This document shows, piece after piece, positions 18,638 through 21,963 of a stretch of DNA of 21,963 nt. The first letter of the stretch is position 1. Each line of letters opens with the position of its first letter. A model generated the notes under the pieces. The model saw nothing but the letters and a program-made list of their open reading frames with translations, made no database searches and had not been told where the DNA came from. Position numbers and translations under genes: made by a program. Source of the DNA: Penium margaritaceum (Eukaryota > Streptophyta > Zygnematophyceae > Desmidiales > Peniaceae); assembly GCA_023375785.1 (NCBI GenBank), contig SZWC01006812.1, forward strand, positions 103,874 to 125,836, in the 5' to 3' direction.

Positions 18638-19404
18638 TGTAACAAGGTGTCCCTGTTTTTCTGGCATACTCGGGAATTGTCCGCGTTTTGGAGGAAATCC
18701 GGGCATTCTTCCGATTCCCAGAAATCAAGCTCGCTGTCGAGCTCACCCCCTCTCAACTGGAGACGCGAGGAGGAGGAGGGGGGGGAGTGAATGAGTGAGA
18801 GAGCAGTGATTTTGCTCACAGTTCACGTGGCGTTCTGAACACACCATGCAAGGGTGGCTTTCACCCTCTCAGCAAGTAGCATAACGATTACGCTACCCGC
18901 CGAGGGGCTGTCTCGGAGGCGAGCTCCCAACAACGTGCATGGTCAATGGCGGGAGCAAAACTGGGGACTGCGACCATGTGACGGTCGCTTAACTTCCTGT
19001 GGCGTGAACAACAAGGAAACCACAGACACCGCTGGGAAGCATACGTGCTTATGTCCAGCTCACGAAGCGGCTCGCCAGAGCAGTGCATGTCCACCGTATG
19101 GGTGCACAAGAGAGGAGACGAACCGTTGATCTCGACTCTCGATGGAAATACACTTCTCGCATAAGCATTAGGTGCAAGTAGGGCACCGGGTTAATGTACA
19201 AGTAGCTTGTTGTAGCAATCTAGGAGAGAAGTAGGCTAGGGCCAGGAAAAGCCGGCTGAACAGTACAAATAATGTGTACTCTGATCATTGTAACTAACCT
19301 TTGTTTTCCAGATCTGGATTCGAGACTATCTCCAAGTCTGTCTTTCTGCTGCTATTGTGCCCTCCATAAACTTAGGCTCAATCTCCAGAGAGTACACACT
19401 CACA
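18638..19404 (+). repeat. 5' LTR of element B
   Basis: It starts TGTAACAAGGTG and ends CACTCACA (767 bp). The first 40 bases, a palindrome (18970-18988), the promoter-like block GCCGGCTGAACAGTACAAAT (19251-19270) and the end match the LTRs of A read in element sense. Its TATA equivalent is TACAAATA. Confidence 0.88.
18970..18988. promoter_or_regulatory. Conserved LTR palindrome, copy in B
   Basis: GCGACC, seven bases, GGTCGC. It matches the palindromes at 5642-5662 and 11323-11343 in place and arm sequence. Confidence 0.5.
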
Positions 19405-19406
19405 TC

Positions 19407-19421
19407 TGGAAATGGAGCCAG
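19407..19421 (+). other. Primer binding site of element B, partly decayed
   Basis: TGGAAATGGAGCCAG starts two bases after the LTR. It agrees with the initiator Met tRNA complement at 11 of 15 positions, against 14 of 15 for A. The sequence after it (AGCCAC, then GTTGGGTGGAAG) is shared with A. Confidence 0.7.
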
Positions 19422-19719
19422 AGCCACATGTTGGGTGGAAGCGCTGTTGGAGTTCTACAACCTTCAAGGAGTCAAAGGCACAGAGTACGCCAGTCAACAT
19501 CAAGGGCAAGAGAGTGGGAGATTGTTGGACCAGACAATAAACGCAACCTCTAGAAGCATTTTATATATTTCTAGATCATCCACACGGCCTCCCACGCAGT
19601 TTGAAGCTGTTGAACTTCATCTCAGACTGCCAAATTGATGTTGGAATTATTTCCATTGCTGTCAAAACACTGCCAAACTTTTCTCAGAATGTTTAAGGGC
19701 CAAAATTCATTCCAAGACC
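19422..19719 (+). other. Leader between PBS and gag of element B
   Basis: Untranslated leader with blocks shared with A (10548-10878), for example AGATTGTTGGACCAGA near 19519-19534. No defined signal is recognised. Confidence 0.55.
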
Positions 19720-20622
19720 ATGGACCACGCACTACCACAGATCTTAGAGCAGCTGGGAGCTCTGAAGCTTTAGAACGAGCGGCTCCATCAGCAAACAACC
19801 GATCTTTAGGATGGAGGACATGCCGGACAGATTCGGAGGGCCCGGTTGAGTAGACCACTGAGACCGAAGCCAAAGGCTCCGGAACCGTTCATTCCCTCAA
19901 TCAAATTTGCAAGGGTACAAACTTGGCTGTTTTCCATGAACAACTACTTTGGAGCTCTGGATCATCCTCCAGAGGGTGATGCTGTGCGTGTATCATTCAC
20001 GATGACACTGCTATGCTGAGCAGTATTGGACTGGTGGAGAGAGCTGAATCTACTGGCCACTAGAGGTGGAGGTGGGAACGTAGTAGTGCAACATGCCGTT
20101 TTGTGGTAGTCATGTGAAGGAAAAGCTGAAGTGTGAATGCCGACGACATGGGAGCTGTTCGAGCAAGCCATTTGAGATCAAATCAATCTCGTAAATGCTT
20201 CCATGGTCGCACGTAAGCTAAAGCAACTGAAGCAGATTGGCTCGGTCAAGGAGTATACATGTCTTTTCTTGGCATTGAGCTCAAATATTGACAATGTGAG
20301 CAAACCAGAGATAGCAGATGAGTACCATGATGGATTGCAAGAAAAGATTTAGTGCACTCTAGCATTGAGTGGAATCACAGAGTTCCATGCGATGGTGGCC
20401 ACTACTGGGTGTGTTGATGTGCTACGCTTTCATTGCGAGGGTTTTTGTCAGTAGCAGGATAAGTTCTAGCATCGAACACAACAAGTTTACCCCATGGAGA
20501 TCGACGTAGTGCAAGGAGGCCAGCAGAAAAGCAAGCCACGTGGTGGTAATTGTTGGATCTGTTGAGATCCTGGATACCACAAGAAGGATTGTAAGAAGAA
20601 GAAAGAGCAAAACGACGACTAG
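19720..20622 (+). pseudogene. Gag of element B, one frame with ten premature stops
   Basis: From the ATG (M-D-H-A-L-P-Q, then LEQLGALKL) the frame can be followed for 301 codons to a TAG without any frameshift. Landmarks are KPKAPEPFIP, VQTWLFSMNNYFGALDHPPEGDAVRVSF, DWWRELN, TWELFEQAI, LKQLKQIGSVKEYTCLFLALSSNIDN, DGLQEKI and the zinc knuckle CWIC-stop-DPGYHKKDC (20551-20592). This is a Retrotrans_gag capsid plus nucleocapsid. Ten internal stops are all TAG or TGA. Against A, several coincide with Gln or Arg codons, fitting C-to-T change. Confidence 0.88.
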
Positions 20623-20838
20623 CAATGAGTGGTGGACGGCCAACTGCTGGGAAAGCTTTGACTGCATGAGCAAACAACAACCTTGCAAGTCGTTTGACAG
20701 CTAGGGAATCATTGATATTTCTGCTACGGAGCAAAGGGGATAGGAACATTTCGAGAATCCTCCTGAAAGCCAAAAAATAATCAGCTAGTTATGCGAACGG
20801 CGAGGGGCGTCAGACTCGTCAATAGATAAGAGCTTTAC

Positions 20839-20846
20839 TGGATTGC
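20839..20846. repeat. Left target site duplication of the SINE (TGGATTGC)
   Basis: It is identical to 21035-21042 and directly precedes the T run. Confidence 0.8.
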
Positions 20847-21034
20847 TTTTTTTTTGGTTTGGCTAAAATGTCGCCTCAGTGGTGGTTAACTCCTGCCCGC
20901 ATCTCACGATGGGGAATTTCAAGGAATGGAACACCCTGCATTCCATGTGACTTACGTCACATCGGGGTAGGTGCCCAAGGAACTCTGTTCCTTGGGGTAT
21001 GTGGGATTCGGGCCTTACTGGAGCTAGCTCACAA
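20847..21034 (-). mobile_element. tRNA-type SINE inserted antisense in the protease of B
   Basis: The 188-bp segment is absent from element A, whose protease runs straight through this point. It is flanked by an 8-bp TGGATTGC duplication and begins on the + strand with nine T, so the SINE lies on the minus strand with a 9-base A tail. About 20 bases from its 5' end it has GGCCCGAATCC (21004-21014), 9 of 11 matches to the Pol III B box GGTTCGANNCC. No good A box is present, so it may be 5'-truncated. Three neighbouring short hairpins lie in its body. Non-autonomous; it would use LINE enzymes. Confidence 0.8.
21004..21014 (-). promoter_or_regulatory. B box-like internal Pol III promoter element of the SINE
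   Basis: GGCCCGAATCC followed by CACATACC on the minus strand. The two mismatches to the consensus are both T-to-C. Confidence 0.5.
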
Positions 21035-21042
21035 TGGATTGC
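21035..21042. repeat. Right target site duplication of the SINE (TGGATTGC)
   Basis: It is identical to 20839-20846; the bases after it continue the protease reading frame. Confidence 0.8.
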
Positions 21043-21565
21043 AATGTGTCGCACTCGTTCTTCAGAAGCTAGCTCGCAGAAAGGCTAAGGCTTGTGCAAC
21101 AACCTGGGAAGCCAACGAAGTCCAAGTTGATGTAGGGGGAGCTAGAGTGGGAGTTGCCTCTAAAACCTTTGAGGGTCCATCTAGGCAAGCTGTCGTGCAA
21201 GGTGAACTTTTGCACGTGCCCGATGGATGCCTATGATTCCATTTTGAGACTTGACTGGCTGCACTGGTGGAATCCTACTGTAGATTTGATACGCGGCCAG
21301 GTACAAGTGACGAGAAGCAAAGAACGAATTGTTTTTCCATTGTGGGCTAAGGAGAAGGAATCCAAGCGAGGAAAGTTGTCGCAATTGAGTTATGTGCAGC
21401 CAAAGCATTTTCAGTGCAAGGGGGACCAAGTGTACCTTATGTGGGTGCGGCAGAAGGAAGGATCTGAAAAGGTGGAAGTGTTGGCAGTAGAGGCAAAGCA
21501 ACAAGAAGAGCAACACAAAGTACCAGAAGCAGACCTATTGGAATTCATCGGGAGTGTTAGACAAC

Positions 21566-21963
21566 TACTGTGATGTATTTCCTGCTTAGCTATCGAAGGG
21601 TTTACTGCATAAGCAGGACATCAACCACAAGAATTGAGCTCGTTCCGGTAGCAACTCCAATGGTGTGTGCTGCTTATTACATGAGCGACAAGGAACTAGG
21701 TGAACTGAAGAAAGAGTTGGAGGAGCAGATGGAGCAAGGGTTCATCACACTGTTGGTGTCACGCAATGCTACACTGGTCCACTTTATGAAGAAAAAGACA
21801 AGGGAGCTACGAGTGTGCATGGACTACCACGCATTGAATGACATAAATATCAAGAAGTGGTATCCATTGACAAGGTTTGAGGAGCTGTCTGACCACCTGA
21901 GGGTAGCACAATACTTCAGCAAGTTAGACTTGTGCTTCGGGTATCGTTAGAACCAAAAGGCGG
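21566..21963 (+). pseudogene. Start of the reverse transcriptase of element B (partial)
   Basis: The block YCDVFPA-stop-LSKGLLHKQDINHK (21566-21631) is the usual segment before gypsy RT. After a frame change it reads RIELVPVATPMVCAAYYMSDKELGELKKELEEQMEQGFI, RVCMDYHALNDINIKKWYPLTRFEELSDHL and YFSKLDLCFGYR, then TAG (21948-21950). These are RT blocks with the first catalytic Asp in KLDL. The TAG sits where the family has the Gln of SGYHQ. The YxDD motif is beyond the window. Confidence 0.88.

Larger units (their letters stand above)
20826..21573 (+). pseudogene. Aspartic protease and linker of element B, split by a SINE
   Basis: Before the SINE the frame reads IRALLDC, with the active-site Asp at 20841-20843. 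After it, the second target copy restarts at the same codons (Asp at 21037-21039) and continues NVSHSFFRS-stop-LAERLRL, then VNFCTCPMDAYDSILRLDWLHW (about 21198-21263). The family motif DCGAS is DCNVS here, so the glycine is lost. From 21154 to 21573 the frame is open (139 codons), with a charged linker (KEKESKRGK, KQQEEQHKVPEADLLEF) before RT. The 196-base insertion also shifts the frame. Confidence 0.8.
18638..21963 (+). mobile_element. Element B: second chromovirus of the A family, cut by the window end
   Basis: 5' LTR, PBS, leader, gag, protease and the start of RT are present in order on the + strand. The LTR, the PBS surroundings, gag, protease and RT all align with element A (opposite strand). 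A SINE interrupts the protease. The remaining pol and the 3' LTR lie outside the window. It is a decayed copy. Confidence 0.9.

Noticed and set aside
20859..21236. Open frame of 125 codons spanning the SINE and protease
   Set aside because: It starts inside the SINE and reads the protease out of frame; a product of the insertion only.
1..21963. CRISPR arrays, bacterial operons, rRNA genes
   Set aside because: No regularly spaced identical repeats, no bacterial gene organisation and no conserved rRNA segment were seen.

Overview
This is a eukaryotic, almost certainly plant (streptophyte) nuclear window made of old, nested and decayed retrotransposons. It holds no intact gene. The lineage is suggested by a Ty3/gypsy chromovirus family with a C-terminal chromodomain and an initiator-Met-tRNA-type primer site, a Ty1/copia element with gag-PR-INT-RT-RNaseH order, an L1-like LINE and a tRNA-type SINE. 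The sequence does not let me name a species.

Layout. Positions 7-318 hold three imperfect ~106-116 bp tandem repeats. About 1373-5213 is the 5' part of a copia element on the + strand: probable gag, protease, integrase and linker. It is interrupted by gypsy element A (5218-11654, - strand), a structurally complete insertion with two ~760 bp LTRs, a 4-bp ATGT target duplication, PBS, PPT, gag, protease, RT, RNase H, integrase and chromodomain. The copia element resumes at about 11659 with RT and RNase H, ends its reading frame at 13144, and has a polypurine tract and probable 3' LTR start at 13257. Positions 13500-15540 are mostly unassigned but contain a perfect 21-bp hairpin (14807-14855) and four in-frame 30-bp repeats (15297-15416). 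A decayed L1-type LINE lies at about 15540-17220 and unassigned sequence at 17225-18637. Element B (18638 to the window end, + strand) is a second copy of the A family: 5' LTR, PBS, gag, protease and the start of RT. Its protease is split by a 188-bp antisense SINE flanked by an 8-bp target duplication.

Order of events. The copia element inserted first, then A jumped into it between the integrase and RT regions. B inserted separately, and the SINE later landed in B. A and B are in opposite orientation. Their comparison gives the main observations: a zinc knuckle with its His moved one position, a palindrome kept in all three LTRs, and a B gag with ten premature stops (only TAG and TGA) and no frameshift over 900 bp, which points to decay by cytosine deamination.

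I found no previously undescribed functional system. The best leads are the SINE insertion, the stop-codon pattern, the duplicated integrase tail of A, the LTR palindrome and the 21-bp hairpin.
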